Assembly (NCBI GenBank): GCA_030272585.1
Contig: BSYQ01000002.1
Coordinates: 6,882,001-6,946,000, forward strand
Direction of reading: 5' to 3'
Length of the DNA stretch: 64,000 nt
From: Bryopsis sp. KO-2023
Lineage: Eukaryota; Chlorophyta; Ulvophyceae; Bryopsidales; Bryopsidaceae
Shown here piece by piece: positions 10,900-21,294 of this stretch. Under the pieces are notes generated by a model, which made no database searches, was not told the DNA's origin, and worked only from the letters and a program-made list of their open reading frames with translations. Each line of letters opens with the position of its first letter. Positions within the stretch are counted from its first letter, which is position 1. The translations under genes were made by a program, and so were the position numbers.

Positions 10900-12040
10900 T
10901 GTTGGTAGTTTTACCCTTTTTTTGGAGGATTTCTCTCTGTGGTGGAAATATTGATGGAGGCTGTCGCTGACCCCCCTGTTCTGGAATTGAAGGGATGTAA
11001 TGTCTTCATGTGTGCAATCAGGCGATTAATCCAAAATGGCACTCTGTTCCTGAGTGGAATAATTGCCTGTAGAATACCTTGTCTTTTCTGTTTTTATTTT
11101 TATTTTCAAGGGGGCCATGGGAATAGATTAATCACGACTCAGGAGTTTCTCTTCTGTTTTTTCTTCCCTGCAACGAAGCCGCCATTAGAAATTAAAAAAA
11201 AGAACAGTTTGAAAAAAAGAGAGAAAAGAAACAACCAGGAAGATAGAAACAATTTCCCCTGAAAAAAATGCTGTGGGGAGTTTATCATCTTCCATGAGTT
11301 TTTCAAAGATAATAAAACCCAACACCTTTGCTCCGCCCCAGTTTTTCCTCTCTCTTTTTTCTTGAGTTCACTCCACAATGAGCGATTTCTTTTTTGTGAA
11401 ACCAAAGATGTGCAGCAGTGACTGACTGTTCATACCCATGGTCCAAGAGCTGAACTGTGTATATATTTTTTTTTCTTGAACAAAAATCATATTCGAAAAT
11501 GATTGAGAAATTATTGGACTGGGGTTCGATTCCCCTCTGTTGCCTCAATTAAGAGAATCTCTGTACATTCTTCTAGTTTTTCATCTTTCCTGATGTCTTT
11601 GTGGGTAAGTGTTTTTCCTTCAACTATTTTTTTTGAGTATGTGAAAAAAAACAAAATGATGAAAATGGTCTTGTCTTTAATATGCCTCTATCTCAAATTT
11701 TTTGTCCCAGAGGTTTCAGGTGAAAGCTGAATCTTTGTTTTGGTACAAAAACTTTCGGTATTATCTAAACTGATATATTTATTCTATTCTTCAATTGGTT
11801 TGTTTTCTCTTCTAAAAAAGATCAACACCATTCAGGATGGGTATGAGAAGAGTACTGCAAAAAAAGTGGGAATGTATTTTTCTTGTGCATTTTTTTTTTT
11901 TTTCTCTCTAGGGGACAGGGGAATTCTCTGCTGAGTCCTGAAAGGTATAGTAAATACTCTGATGGAGATTGCCTGAAATAGGGGCAATATTTCTCAAAAC
12001 TTTTGTTTCCTTTTTTTATTAGGAATAGATAACCCATGAA
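10900..12040 (+). repeat. diverged partial copy of R repeat family
   Basis: The block at 10935-11100 (GTGGAGGCTGTCGCTGACCC, then CTGTTCTGG and the GTGCAATCAGG stretch) matches the R copies at 29.8-31 kb and 60.9 kb. A second stretch at 11800-11990 (AAAAAAGATCAACACCATTC) matches 31.1-31.4 kb. A T-arm-like TGGGGTTCGATTCCCCTCTG at 11520 resembles the tRNA-like core of R. No coding capacity is evident. Confidence 0.5.
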
Positions 12041-12049
12041 ATTAACATG

Positions 12050-13510
12050 GTCTTGGACTTAAAACAACATGCTGAAAACCCACACCAAGGAAAAATAAGA
12101 AAGTCTCTTGTTATGGCCTCCTGAATAGTCTGCCCTTTAGTCTGGGAAAAAATCAATCTTGTTTTTTCAACTGAACACATATTTCTTTTTCTCAATTTTT
12201 CCTTTGATATGCGGATCAACGGAGCGCTCTTGGAACGTGATTTGATTCAGGGTGAAATTTTTTTTTTGATTGATGTCAATTGTAGGAAAGGAATCAGAGC
12301 CAGAGCAACTGTGGGGAGGGGCGTTCAGGAATGACTTGCTGAAAGCCAAGAAGAGTGAAAAAGAATGAGGGGAAGAAAGAATATTCTCCGCTGAGAGGGA
12401 CACAAACAGAAAGGTAGGATCTGCCTGTCCCCCCCCTCCTCTCAAAAGAATGTAGATCTGACCTAGAGAAGCAACAATGAGAGAAAGGGAACCAACAGAT
12501 TTTAAGCGAGTTGAGTAGATCTTGTATGTAAACTAATTTTCATGTAATACATTCTAGCCTTCCTTTTTTTGGTTCTAAAAATACACCTGCACCTGGCTGC
12601 CATACAAAAAAGTGACGCATGGAATTATTACAATAAGAAAAAAATTTGCTGTCGGACGTTTTTTGTGGACTTTTTACATCCTCTCTCTTTCTCGCTGTAA
12701 ACAGGGCAGGTTTGTTTTCCTCCCTACGATAAATAAATGAGGAAAAGAGGGGAAAAAATTCCTTATCGACACTCCCCATCTCCCTTCCTCTTTTGGTGGG
12801 TAGCTGGCACTGAACATGAGCTGAACCAAAACAGACCACCACCATAAAATCATGTGAGTTTTTTCAATCAGGGTGTGTTTAGTTTTGAAGAGAAATTTGC
12901 CTAGATCGAGGGGGAAAATGTACCCATCAATCAGGAGAATCCCCTCAACCAGAGATCCATAAAAAATGGGGAACGGAAAGAAGGAAAGGGGGTTCCTCCC
13001 CCTTTCCCTCTCTCTTTTTTTTTACCCTGCCCCAGAAAGCGGCGTGGTCTGTGGTATCTTTGGTGGTGTGCCTGTGGCGGGAGTGACAACAACAACAGAG
13101 GATGAAAAACAATCCAACAAACACAGAAGAATATTACATTTGAACATAAACACACCAACTAGATAATTTTGTTCATGTGTTGCTGGTGCTGCTCGAAAGT
13201 CTCCTCGTCCACGTTGTAACTCATCCCCAAACGCCTTGGGAGAGGGGCGTGGATTTCGAATCAGTTTGGAAAAGTTGAGCTTTGCATTCCCATCACATCA
13301 TACCAAAAGAAAACAATTTCTTTCAAGGCTAACACTTTCAAACTCAAGAGACACCACCAAATCATTAGAGAAGGCTATTGAAAGTTCGGTTCGTAACAGA
13401 TTCACATGCGGATGAGAATGCTCCTCTCCTTCTCTTGCTACTTCAACACTCCAACACCATAAAAATCGTGGATACAAACCCCCAAATGCAATTTAAACCA
13501 AAGACCATAA
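12050..13510. other. intergenic, AT-rich, no gene supported
   Basis: Poly-T/poly-A tracts and short frames only. I find no tRNA, splice-consistent exon or mobile element end here. It lies downstream of the first F-box gene, which reads leftward. Confidence 0.35.
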
Positions 13511-13514
13511 CTTC

Positions 13515-14579
13515 TCAATTATTAGAGGAAGAGTGGGCCAAAAAGTCCCACACCAAGATTTTCCCATCTTCCCTCACAACAATCATCTTGTCCTCACTCA
13601 AGAAAAGATCTTTGAGGTCACGTCCGACGTAGAACTTCTCGTGGCAACGATCCTCCTCGACGATACCGCAAACCACCACTTCCATTGAATTTCTAGAAAA
13701 GTATGCAAATTTGCTTTCGTTGGACCCCATATAACAGAAGTACTCGCCAACGTTCATAACTCGCACACATTCAAAGTTTTCTCGATCCCATATTCGGACG
13801 GTTCCATCCATGGAGCCACTGATGATCAGGCGATCATGGACTCCAACCCCTTTGACGCGGTAAGAGTTCCCCTTGAGCGTTGCCACACGTGCGGAGGAGG
13901 TCAAGCACCACATTTCGAGATCCCCATTGGCTAACCCGCATATCAACAAACCCACTTCCGCTGCGAAAGTCGCACACTTGATACTTTTTTCCCTCTCCTC
14001 CCCATCACCCTTGACATCATTCAAAACCTTGTCTCGAGTCCAATCCGCCTTGCTCCACAAATCAAGACCCCCCGCACCACCAACGGCCACGTGTTCTCCG
14101 ACGTCCACGATCACATCAACCTTGAAACTAAGGATGAAAGATGAGAGTCTTTGCAAGGCAGGAACTTCCAAGACTACCACGGTCCGGTTTGCGATCTTAC
14201 ATAGGAGCATTCCATCCACGAAACACAAACAGGTGTGTGTTGGCCCCAAATATTTCTCGGTGGAGACCTCGCCTTTTTCAACGTTCACCAAGGTAATCCC
14301 CGACCATCCCGAGATCGCAAACATCTCGCCTCCCTTGACACAACCGACAATACTCCTTCGATTCTTGAGGAACTTAATACACTTGGGCACAACGGTGCCA
14401 CATCGCCAGGCCCTCTCGAGACTAGTTTTTCTGGCGAACTGCTCTTCTTTGGTCACAACGTTCCAAGCCTTGTCGACGCAAGAGCACCTGGCCAAAGTCC
14501 TTGGAGAGAAACCCTCAAAGATTTTACAAAGAAGTTCTCTTGGGAGTTCCCATACGATTTTCATCAAGCACCCTCTCAA
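13515..14579 (-). CDS. F-box/WD40-repeat protein (copy 1)
   Basis: Intronless minus-strand gene, 354 residues from the first ATG; the second Met, five residues on, is also possible. Residues about 8-50 are an F-box (VWELPRELLCKIFEGF, then LARCSCVDKAWNVV). WD-type blades follow, best seen at GHVAVGG-like GEHVAVGGAGGLDLW, LLICGLANGDLEMW, LIISGSMDGTVRIWD and MIVVREDGKILVWDF. The F-box binds Skp1 and the beta-propeller binds substrate in SCF ubiquitin ligases; that role is inferred from the family. It is a diverged paralogue of the genes at 17383, 38521 and 45703. Absence of introns contrasts with the lectin, LRR, Arf and ankyrin genes and fits expansion by retrocopying or ancient intron loss. 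Confidence 0.85.
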   Translation of the reverse strand: MRGCLMKIVWELPRELLCKIFEGFSPRTLARCSCVDKAWNVVTKEEQFARKTSLERAWRCGTVVPKCIKFLKNRRSIVGCVKGGEMFAISGWSGITLVNVEKGEVSTEKYLGPTHTCLCFVDGMLLCKIANRTVVVLEVPALQRLSSFILSFKVDVIVDVGEHVAVGGAGGLDLWSKADWTRDKVLNDVKGDGEEREKSIKCATFAAEVGLLICGLANGDLEMWCLTSSARVATLKGNSYRVKGVGVHDRLIISGSMDGTVRIWDRENFECVRVMNVGEYFCYMGSNESKFAYFSRNSMEVVVCGIVEEDRCHEKFYVGRDLKDLFLSEDKMIVVREDGKILVWDFLAHSSSNN

Positions 14580-15563
14580 TTGTGCAACCCCGACGAAAAA
14601 TCACCTTGCCCCCTCGCTTGTCTGTTTCTGCGATCCAACGTTTCAGTCAATTATCGCATCAAACAGGGAAGTTCCGGACGTTCTTAGTTGCTCGTTTTCT
14701 ATCCCTGGTGTTGGATCGAAAAGGTTGGACGAAAAAGAGCACCAGGCATCGATCGGGTCCAGCAAAGCGCCCACCCCTGCCCAGTAAACGCCCATTTCGC
14801 AACGGCTTTTCACGCCAAGAGAAGACAAACCCAACAGAAAACCGTTGCTGAATCCCTGGACTCGACAATAGACTTCACGCACCTGGCGATTTTCTCTTCG
14901 GCACCTACGCGTCTTTTTTCCAATTGGTGCGAGGAAAGTCTCCAAACAAAACAGCAGCAGTGGTGGATTAAGCAGTGTAATGGATCTGCAGCTCGATGTG
15001 AGGCCGTTTTCATGACCAGAATGGCGCTGGCGCTGCGCTGAAGTCTTCCTCGTCCACTCTTCGAACGCCAGGGGCAGACGTCAAATCGCCCTTTCGTCGA
15101 CCTGCTTAAGTTGAGTATTGAACTTGTCAGCTAAATTCAGGAAACAAGGGGACTGCCGAAGCAACCAAACATGACCAAATTGATCGACCATAAGAGCTTT
15201 GGGCAGGAAGAAGCAATCATGCCCTGCAAGAAAGCCTACCAGTTGTGCAAGACACCCCCCTCTTCCTGCTTGTGGTCGAAGTGAGAAGCTTCCTTCGAAC
15301 CACCACAGAACAGGTGAAAATACAGCCTCCTGATGATTCTGACATCCCTCTAGTGCAATTGCACCAGGGAAACAACTGAAAGATTATGTGAATGTCATGA
15401 TTCATTACAATTTTGATTACAATTGTAACGAGAACTGTCGGGGGGAAGGTGTTGACTGGCCATCGGGGATTGAGTCAGTCAGGTTGCTGGGTCAGTCAGG
15501 TTGCCTTGAAAGAGAACTGGCTCTAAAATGGTGCAAATTTCTAGAGGCAAACGCCAGGTGCAC

Positions 15564-15612
15564 CAACCAATCAACGAACTGTTACAGGAGATGTCAGTCC
15601 AGAGCCTATAGC
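15564..15612 (+). repeat. short dispersed repeat (CAGAGCCTATAGC family)
   Basis: CCAACCAATCAACGAACTG, then a run ending GTCCAGAGCCTATAGC. It matches the copies at 16202-16290 and 20912-21000 over their first half, including the Lys/Asn-like CAACCA lead. No coding content. Confidence 0.45.
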
Positions 15613-16201
15613 CCGCTGGACCAACTCCCTGTCATGCGCAGGTGCACCGTCATTCTTTCTTTTAGGGATGGATGCAATGGGAGCTGATTCACCACAAGAA
15701 TCCAATTCCGGGGTGAACTGTTGTGGTGAATTATTGCTGGTTCGAACCAGCTCCGTTTGCATCCAACAGAATCTCTGAAACAAGTGCTTGTATCTCTTAC
15801 AATCACCAACATTACAAACCGAAGTTCTTAGAAAATTGGGTACTCTGTCATACCAAAACAATCAGGGCCTCCTGGCTGCCCATAAAAGAGTAAAAAAAAA
15901 TCCAGGAATCTACCCCAGGAAACACCAGGTTTTGACGAACGGGTCGAGACTGAAAATTTGTACAAATACGATTCACACAGTCGTCGAAGGCTCTCTGACG
16001 AGGTTGAGACTCCCTTTTTCAAGTTGTAATTAATGCTTGCAACATAGCGTGAACCGGTATGGAAAGTTGCCCGAAATGACTCCTTGGCCGTGTTCTTTGA
16101 TTTGGCACCTGGCAGTAAACGGCTCGAGAGCCCAAGGTCCATATACTTCTTCACACCAATCCAGCACTGAAGCAGAAAAAGAAAAGATTGAAAAAACGTT
16201 C

Positions 16202-16290
16202 GCCAACCATCAACCAGAAATCTCACAAGAGATGCCAGGTCAGAGTCTATAGCATCGGAGGTAGACAAAGAGAAACCCACAGCCGCCGCC
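16202..16290 (+). repeat. short dispersed repeat (CAGAGCCTATAGC family)
   Basis: CCAACCATCAACCAGAAAT, a CACAAGAGATGCCAGG stretch, then CAGAGTCTATAGCATC and GTAGACAAAGAGAAACCC. The similarity to 20912-21000 covers about 85 bp. Confidence 0.55.
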
Positions 16291-16425
16291 ACACCGAAGG
16301 GCACTTGAAACAAACAATAAGAAAAAAGGCACACCAAGCGATGGGGACCCGCGCTGTGGGTGGCAGGATTCTGTGAAACTGCGCCGTCTCGAATCTAGTA
16401 GAATGCTGGTGAGTTGGAGCGAAAA

Positions 16426-16551
16426 CTAGCGTTGGGTGGAACGACCTCCCTCTGTGAGCGCACCATTCCTTTCAAGAACAATCGGTCTGGACAACACCCC
16501 GACTGCCGCCGCCACGAGGATCAAGACAGCCAGAGCGATCACTTTCGACAT
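16426..16551 (-). CDS. small secreted peptide, 41 residues
   Basis: A complete ATG-to-TAG frame on the minus strand. The first 21 residues (MSKVIALAVLILVAAAVGVL plus Ser) form a clear signal peptide or single membrane anchor. The remaining 20 residues are polar, RPIVLERNGALTEGGRSTQR. No cysteines are present. It may be a whole small secreted peptide or a first exon with a donor at the GGTGCG within it. No family recognised. Two other secreted-protein genes (7980 and 21295) share a similar leader design. Confidence 0.45.
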   Translation of the reverse strand: MSKVIALAVLILVAAAVGVLSRPIVLERNGALTEGGRSTQR

Positions 16552-16689
16552 TGTGGCGACCGCACAGGTTGATAAACGCTACAGAAATCCCAGCCAGGGA
16601 CCCTTTGGGTGGAAGACGTGTCGTGGTTTGGGCAAATGTGACGCGTGCACACGTGTGTTGTTCCTCTCTCCCTCCCTTTTGACTTTTCA

Positions 16690-16770
16690 CCTGATTTTGT
16701 ATTTCAAATCAGCTGAAAAATTTTGAGGAGGGAAAAAGAGTGAGATACTAATGGGTCCGTCAGAGGAAGG
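16690..16770 (+). repeat. segment shared with the inverted-repeat arms
   Basis: An 80-bp stretch (ATTTCAAATCAG, then GAGTGAGATACTAATGGGT and GTCAGAGGAAG) aligns in the same orientation with 31945-32029 in the left arm. Either it is another fragment of the R family or a conserved functional element. It does not encode a shared frame. Confidence 0.45.
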
Positions 16771-17382
16771 AGAAAACCTCGGCCGTTAGGAACTGAGGTG
16801 ACCACGAATAGAGATCTAAATGCTCTGCGGTTTTTCTGAGACGATTCTTATCGCCAGCTGGCGTTTTTTTCCTTCGAACAGTCGAGAGGGACTCTCAGCG
16901 TGGAATCTTCGTGGAATCTTTGCCGCTAAAGTTCGAGGGACGCCACTCCTTCGCGTTCCAAAAAAAAGGAAAGCCGTATCTCGGATACGCCGCAGGAACA
17001 CAAGGGTCCCCTGCATTGGTTTTTCCTCTCGAAAGTGAGCGCGAGTGACTACGAGGTTCTTTTTTTTTCTAGAATTTTGTCAGGGCAAGGGCAACTGCAA
17101 ACGAAAAAGCGCTTTTTAAGTGGCGCTGCTTTTGTCTCTGACGTGTTGAGAGGGTATCGCATCTTAAGAATATCGATCGGTCGCCGCAACTCTTTCATAG
17201 GGCGGGGGGCCCTCCCTTTTCTGTGGCTCTTCTCTGCGTTTCCAGACAGGTGCTGTCCAACGACCTGACCTGAAAGTGACGTAACGCATCGTTTTGAAAG
17301 GAAAAAGGTACCCTCTCTAGAAACTTTTTCTCTTTCATTTTGGCGTGTGACGTTCGTTTTGTCGGTTCGTTTGTCCCCAGGC

Positions 17383-18573
17383 ATGGGCAATTTGGTCTGC
17401 AGCATCTTGGGCTACTTGGTCAGCAGCATCTTGGGCTACTTGGTCAACAGCATCTTGGGAAAATTGGTCAGCAGCATCTTGACCTCTTTGCAAGGGCCCG
17501 CCCCTTCCACCATGGAATGGGATTTACCAGAAGGGGTTCTGTGTCAGATCTTCGACCTTCTTCCAATCAAGCAGTTGGCACAGTCCTGCCTGGTGACAAA
17601 ACGCTGGAGGACCTTGATCAGTGAGAACCATGATCTCAAGTTGGAGAAAGCATGGAGAACGGGGAAAATCACACCAAAGCGTTCATGCTTCGGTCGTGAG
17701 GTACTTCGATCAGCCAAAAACGGTGACATGGTTGCAGTTTATACAATGTTTTTCTATGATGGCTATCCCAGCGGAATAGCCATTATGGATCTTAGAAATG
17801 ATGACGTTTATTTTAGAGCTGGTGTGTTCTGCCAAAATATTTTCCGTTTCGTGGATGGGGTGTTATTTTCCGATGATAAAGAGTTGGGCGTTGTTCGAGG
17901 ATGGGATGTTCCTGAAATAACGGAAAAAGTATCGTTCAAAATCCCCGAAAAAGTAATCGATCTGGCGGATGTTGGTGAACATATCGCTGTTTGTGGTTGG
18001 CACGGGTATCTTGGCTTCTGGAAGAAAGAAGATTGGACACCATCTCAAGTCCTTCAAATCGAGTGTTACAGTCGTGACATCGAGGAAAACGAAAGAATAA
18101 CTTGTTTTACCTATTTCAAAGGTTTGTTTTATTGCGGACTTCATGGAGGTGAAATATCCGTTTTTAGCGAAGAAAATGCTGATCTTGTGGCGAAATTTCA
18201 TGTGCATGATCTTGAGGTAGTGAATCTTTGGGTCAACGAAAGGGCCATAGCCAGTCGTTCAATCGATGGTCGCCTCAAAGTAGTGGGACGGGAACGCGGA
18301 GAAGGTTTAAAGCCAAACATCTTTTGGTGGGATCCTTCTTTTGGAAAAAGTGTTCGGATGAGCCATAAGAAGTTCGCATGGAAGATTTGGATGTTCACCA
18401 TACAGTTGTGGGATGTTGATGAAGATCGTTGCTTTCGTACCATTCAGTTAACCGATGGATATCTGATATACGATGGATTTCTGATAGGAGTGTACTTGAC
18501 GGTTGACAAGCTTACGATTGTCAACAGCAAGGGGGAAGTGCTTCAATTTGATTTCGGATCGATGGATGAATGA
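17383..18573 (+). CDS. F-box/WD40-repeat protein (copy 2) with repetitive hydrophobic leader
   Basis: Intronless, 396 residues from the ATG at 17383, which follows a CCCCAG that could be a 5'-UTR splice acceptor. The first 43 residues are MGNLVCS followed by four tandem octapeptides (SILGYLVS, SILGYLVN, SILGKLVS, SILTSLQG). Gly2 and Cys6 would suit N-myristoylation and palmitoylation. An alternative start at 17512 has a strong CCACCATGG context and gives 353 residues beginning MEWDLPEGVLCQIF, the usual start of this family. The F-box is followed by poor WD blades (IAVCGWHGYLGFW, LFYCGLHGGEISVF, TIQLWDVDEDRCFRTIQL). SCF substrate-receptor function is inferred. Which start is used decides whether this paralogue is membrane-bound. 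Confidence 0.8.
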   Translation: MGNLVCSILGYLVSSILGYLVNSILGKLVSSILTSLQGPAPSTMEWDLPEGVLCQIFDLLPIKQLAQSCLVTKRWRTLISENHDLKLEKAWRTGKITPKRSCFGREVLRSAKNGDMVAVYTMFFYDGYPSGIAIMDLRNDDVYFRAGVFCQNIFRFVDGVLFSDDKELGVVRGWDVPEITEKVSFKIPEKVIDLADVGEHIAVCGWHGYLGFWKKEDWTPSQVLQIECYSRDIEENERITCFTYFKGLFYCGLHGGEISVFSEENADLVAKFHVHDLEVVNLWVNERAIASRSIDGRLKVVGRERGEGLKPNIFWWDPSFGKSVRMSHKKFAWKIWMFTIQLWDVDEDRCFRTIQLTDGYLIYDGFLIGVYLTVDKLTIVNSKGEVLQFDFGSMDE

Positions 18574-18574
18574 A

Positions 18575-19070
18575 AATATATTGGAACATTTGTGGATCTT
18601 GGTTGCCATCATTTGAACGACAAAGTACTATTTTGGTTTTAACATTTTTACTTGGTGTTGGGTTTATTGGTTTTTGAACAATCGGCTCCAGTTTTCAACA
18701 TCAAGGCTGGCCTCCTCTCCGAAAACATTTGTTGCAGTGAGCGCGAAAAAAACAGCCACCGATAGAAAAATATCAAAAGAGAAACTCTCCAGCGATCTAG
18801 CGAGCGCTCTCTTGTAAAACATCAATCGGAAAATGGAGGGCAACGTGGGATTGACGCCAGTTGATATCGAACGCAATAGGCAGTGGGCAGTTTCTGCACT
18901 TTACCTCAAACAAATGCAAGCAAACGAAAGTAAACAATTTGAAGTAAACATGTAGTTTCCTGGTGTTTTGACACAGGTGGAGACGAGACGAAAAAGGTGG
19001 ATTTTTCAGGGGTTTTCAACCTGTTTTTATATACTGTGTCAGGATTACACTGAGTTCAACTCAATCCAAC
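18575..19070. other. unassigned; pseudogene-like homologue of 25.0 kb
   Basis: The stretch 18770-18890 matches 25020-25130 at DNA level (around GGGCAACGTG). In the plus frame it reads NINRKMEGNVGLTPVDIER after an in-frame stop; the counterpart reads NIDRKTKGNVPLAPIGIE. It may be an exon of an unrecognised gene family or a decayed repeat. Confidence 0.3.
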
Positions 19071-19072
19071 AG

Positions 19073-19480
19073 TTAAAAAACAAATGTTCCAGGACTCCCC
19101 CACGATTTCATTGTTTGCTCTTCCTGTTTCTTTGCCTTAGCGGTAAACCCCTCCCTCTTGTGGTCGTAAACAAAAGCTCTGACTACAGCAGCGACCCCTA
19201 TCGCAACACCCCCAATGAGGCAACACCCCTTCAAAAACCGTCCTCTGTTCTGCTGTGCACGTGCTCTTCTTTCGTCCTGGTCAAAACTGAGCGTTGCTGG
19301 CTTGGCCGGCGTTCCGCTTGGAGGTTCCTCCGCCGCCATTCGAATGGATACATTGTTTGCTCTCGAGGTCGAGCTCCCTGCAGGAATGATGGACCCAGGC
19401 TCTCCACCAGGTCGAACCCTGGCACTGAGTGTCTCCTCAGCTTCCTGGAGAGCCCTGGCATACCAAATTGGATCCGTCAA
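19073..19480 (-). CDS. hypothetical protein with one C-terminal membrane segment
   Basis: Minus-strand frame of 135 residues starting MTDPIWYARALQEAEETLSA. A Ser/Pro/Ala-rich linker leads to a basic stretch (DERRARAQQNRGRF) and one hydrophobic segment (CLIGGVAIGVAAVVRAFVY), then a Lys-rich tail. The layout resembles a tail-anchored or single-pass protein. It begins 102 bp after the stop of the LRR gene on the same strand, and the LRR stop lies within a possible GTAAAA donor, so it could instead be that gene's last exon. No family recognised. Confidence 0.4.
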   Translation of the reverse strand: MTDPIWYARALQEAEETLSARVRPGGEPGSIIPAGSSTSRANNVSIRMAAEEPPSGTPAKPATLSFDQDERRARAQQNRGRFLKGCCLIGGVAIGVAAVVRAFVYDHKREGFTAKAKKQEEQTMKSWGSPGTFVF

Positions 19481-19581
19481 AACAACTACCGTTTCGGTAC
19501 CTTTGCTGCTTGTGTTTTTCTCTGCAATCTCAGTTTGGGCACAAGTTTACAGCACAACTCAAACGTTGTTTTCCTGTTCTT

Positions 19582-20216
19582 TTACCGGATCTGTCCTCCC
19601 CCGATGCTCAGACCCCTCGAGCTCCAGATATCTCTGTGTTGTGTGTGTGCTCGCTTCAGGATTGTCATAACAAACTTCGTGCGCATTTTAATAGTTCCAG
19701 ACGAGCCTTCAGGTTTGAGGCGACATTCCATTTCCGTGGGTGGACAGGGTCCCGCTTTCGTCCCGTGGTAAACTTCCCAAAGCTTTTTGTCCGACCCCGG
19801 GAGTTGCCCCATCAGTGGATTACCATTTAAAACGAGCTTTTTCAAGCCCGTTATTCCGCCGAGTTGCAGAGGTAGGTTATTTAGGAGGTTATCTGTCAGA
19901 CTGAGCTCTGTGAGTGCGAGCAAGTTTCCGACTTGAGAGGGCAACACCCTGATCTGTGAAACAGACAGGAGTATTCAATGGAAGATCAATTCCACACCCA
20001 ATTTTTACAACCCACAACAAAAGAGATCGAACACCCTCCTACCCTGTTCTGGTCTAACTTCAAAACCGTTAGTTTCGTCAGTCCTCCTATCTCGGGGGGC
20101 AGCGTCGTCAGGCTGTTTCTGCAGAGCACGATGACCTTCGCGTTTTGTTTCTCCAGTAGCTCCTGTGGTATCTCTTGCAGACCCCATTGTTTTGCCACAA
20201 TGGTGTACTCGCCCAT
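19582..20216 (-). CDS. leucine-rich-repeat protein
   Basis: Two minus-strand exons, 20216-20043 (58 codons, phase 0) and 19953-19582, with an 89-nt GTAGGA...CACAG intron; 181 residues. The start MGEYTIVAKQWGLQEIP is followed by about three 23-residue LRRs of the LPxxIGxLxxLxxLxLxxN type (LPPEIGGLTKLTVLKLDQN, LPSQVGNLLALTELSLTDN, LPLQLGGITGLKKLVLNGN). The tail has two cysteines (GPCPPTEMECRL) and no membrane segment. This is the intracellular SHOC2/PIRL-like repeat class, used as a protein-binding scaffold; the partner is unknown. The intron falls inside a repeat, as often seen. Confidence 0.75.
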
Positions 20217-20694
20217 CTTTTCCTAATCCAGCACCTCACAAAAAGTTTAACGATCGGCCTGTGGTTTGTTGTCGATCAGAGAGCGACGACTTCATTGCAT
20301 CGTCTTTCCTTTACTCCTGTTTCCTTTTGCCAGGGTAAAGATAGATCCCCTGCTTTTCTTCGAGTTTTTGACGTAAGGAAGCTTTCAAAGCTTATTTTGT
20401 TTTTCCGAAGCTTTCTTAAGAAAGCTTTTTCTATTTGTCACAGTCCCTGATCCTTCTCGAAAAAACGACCCCAATCAAGGAGAAGGGCCATTCTCGTGGA
20501 GCACTTCTTTTCGCTGGGCGAAAGACAAGCAGAGCAAACAAAATGTCAACGAGACTGGACGCACCGTTCGGAAATCGGCATTCGAAATCCTGCTTGTCTT
20601 CGGTACTAGCTCCATTGTGGCGAAATTAATTTTTCTTCAACGAAAAAAGACGCTAAGAAAAGAAAAACAGGAAGGTCCACACTACGAGAAGTGC

Positions 20695-20767
20695 CATCCA
20701 TGGCAGGACTCGAACCTGCAATCTTCTGCTCCGGAGGCAGACGTCTTCTCCATTAGGCCACGTGGAC
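20695..20767 (-). tRNA. tRNA-Arg (CCG)
   Basis: Minus-strand 73-nt cloverleaf: acceptor GTCCACG/CATGGAT (with one G-U pair and one C-A mismatch), D-arm TGGCCTAATGGAGAAGAC, anticodon stem-loop TCTGCCTCCGGAGCAGA with anticodon CCG, T-arm GCAGGTTCGAGTCCTGC. The D-arm, anticodon loop and AGATT variable region match eukaryotic tRNA-Arg(CCG). A and B boxes are intact. A T-run follows about 25 nt downstream. Confidence 0.8.
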
Positions 20768-20911
20768 ACTCAACGAAGGTACGAAAGTAGAGTTTATTTG
20801 CTTCTGGATTTAGGCTCCGAACACACACTGTTTGATGCAATCTTTCCGATTACTGAACACCGAATTTATTTATAGGTTGCTTATAGGTTGTTTATCTGTG
20901 TTTTTTTGTTT

Positions 20912-21000
20912 GCCTTCAACCAACCAAAAATATTACAAGACATGCCAGGCCAGAGCCTATAGCATCAGGGGCATACAAAGGAAAACCCTTAGCCTGCAAG
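20912..21000 (+). repeat. short dispersed repeat (CAGAGCCTATAGC family)
   Basis: CAACCAACCAAAAATATTAC, then CATGCCAGGCCAGAGCCTAT and AGCATCAGGGGCATACAAAG. It is the best-preserved copy; relatives lie at 15564, 16202 and, inverted, at 24730-24757. Confidence 0.55.
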
Positions 21001-21294
21001 GTTTCAAGTTGGAGCCTCCAACAGAATTTTTTTTTCGAGAAATCGACCTGTAAACTGTGGGTTGAAGCAAGCTTTGGGGATCCGATGGAGCGCCAAGGAT
21101 CAGTTGCCATTTGGTGCGTCGCATAGGAAGTCACCCTCCCAATTCTGACACTCGAGCGTCACCGCCAGTAATGAAAAGCCCTCCCTACCACTCAGCAGCA
21201 CACGTGTTGCGTCTTGTGGGGTACAAAACGTCGAAGCCCAACCGTTTCCCCAACAAAAAGCACTCTTCCAGAACACTCTCCATCTCAAATAAGA

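Larger units (their letters stand above)
14790..16425. other. intergenic with two short dispersed-repeat copies
   Basis: Copies of the CCAGGCCAGAGCCTATAGC-type repeat lie at 15564-15612 and 16202-16290. Other frames here are short and unconvincing. Confidence 0.35.
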
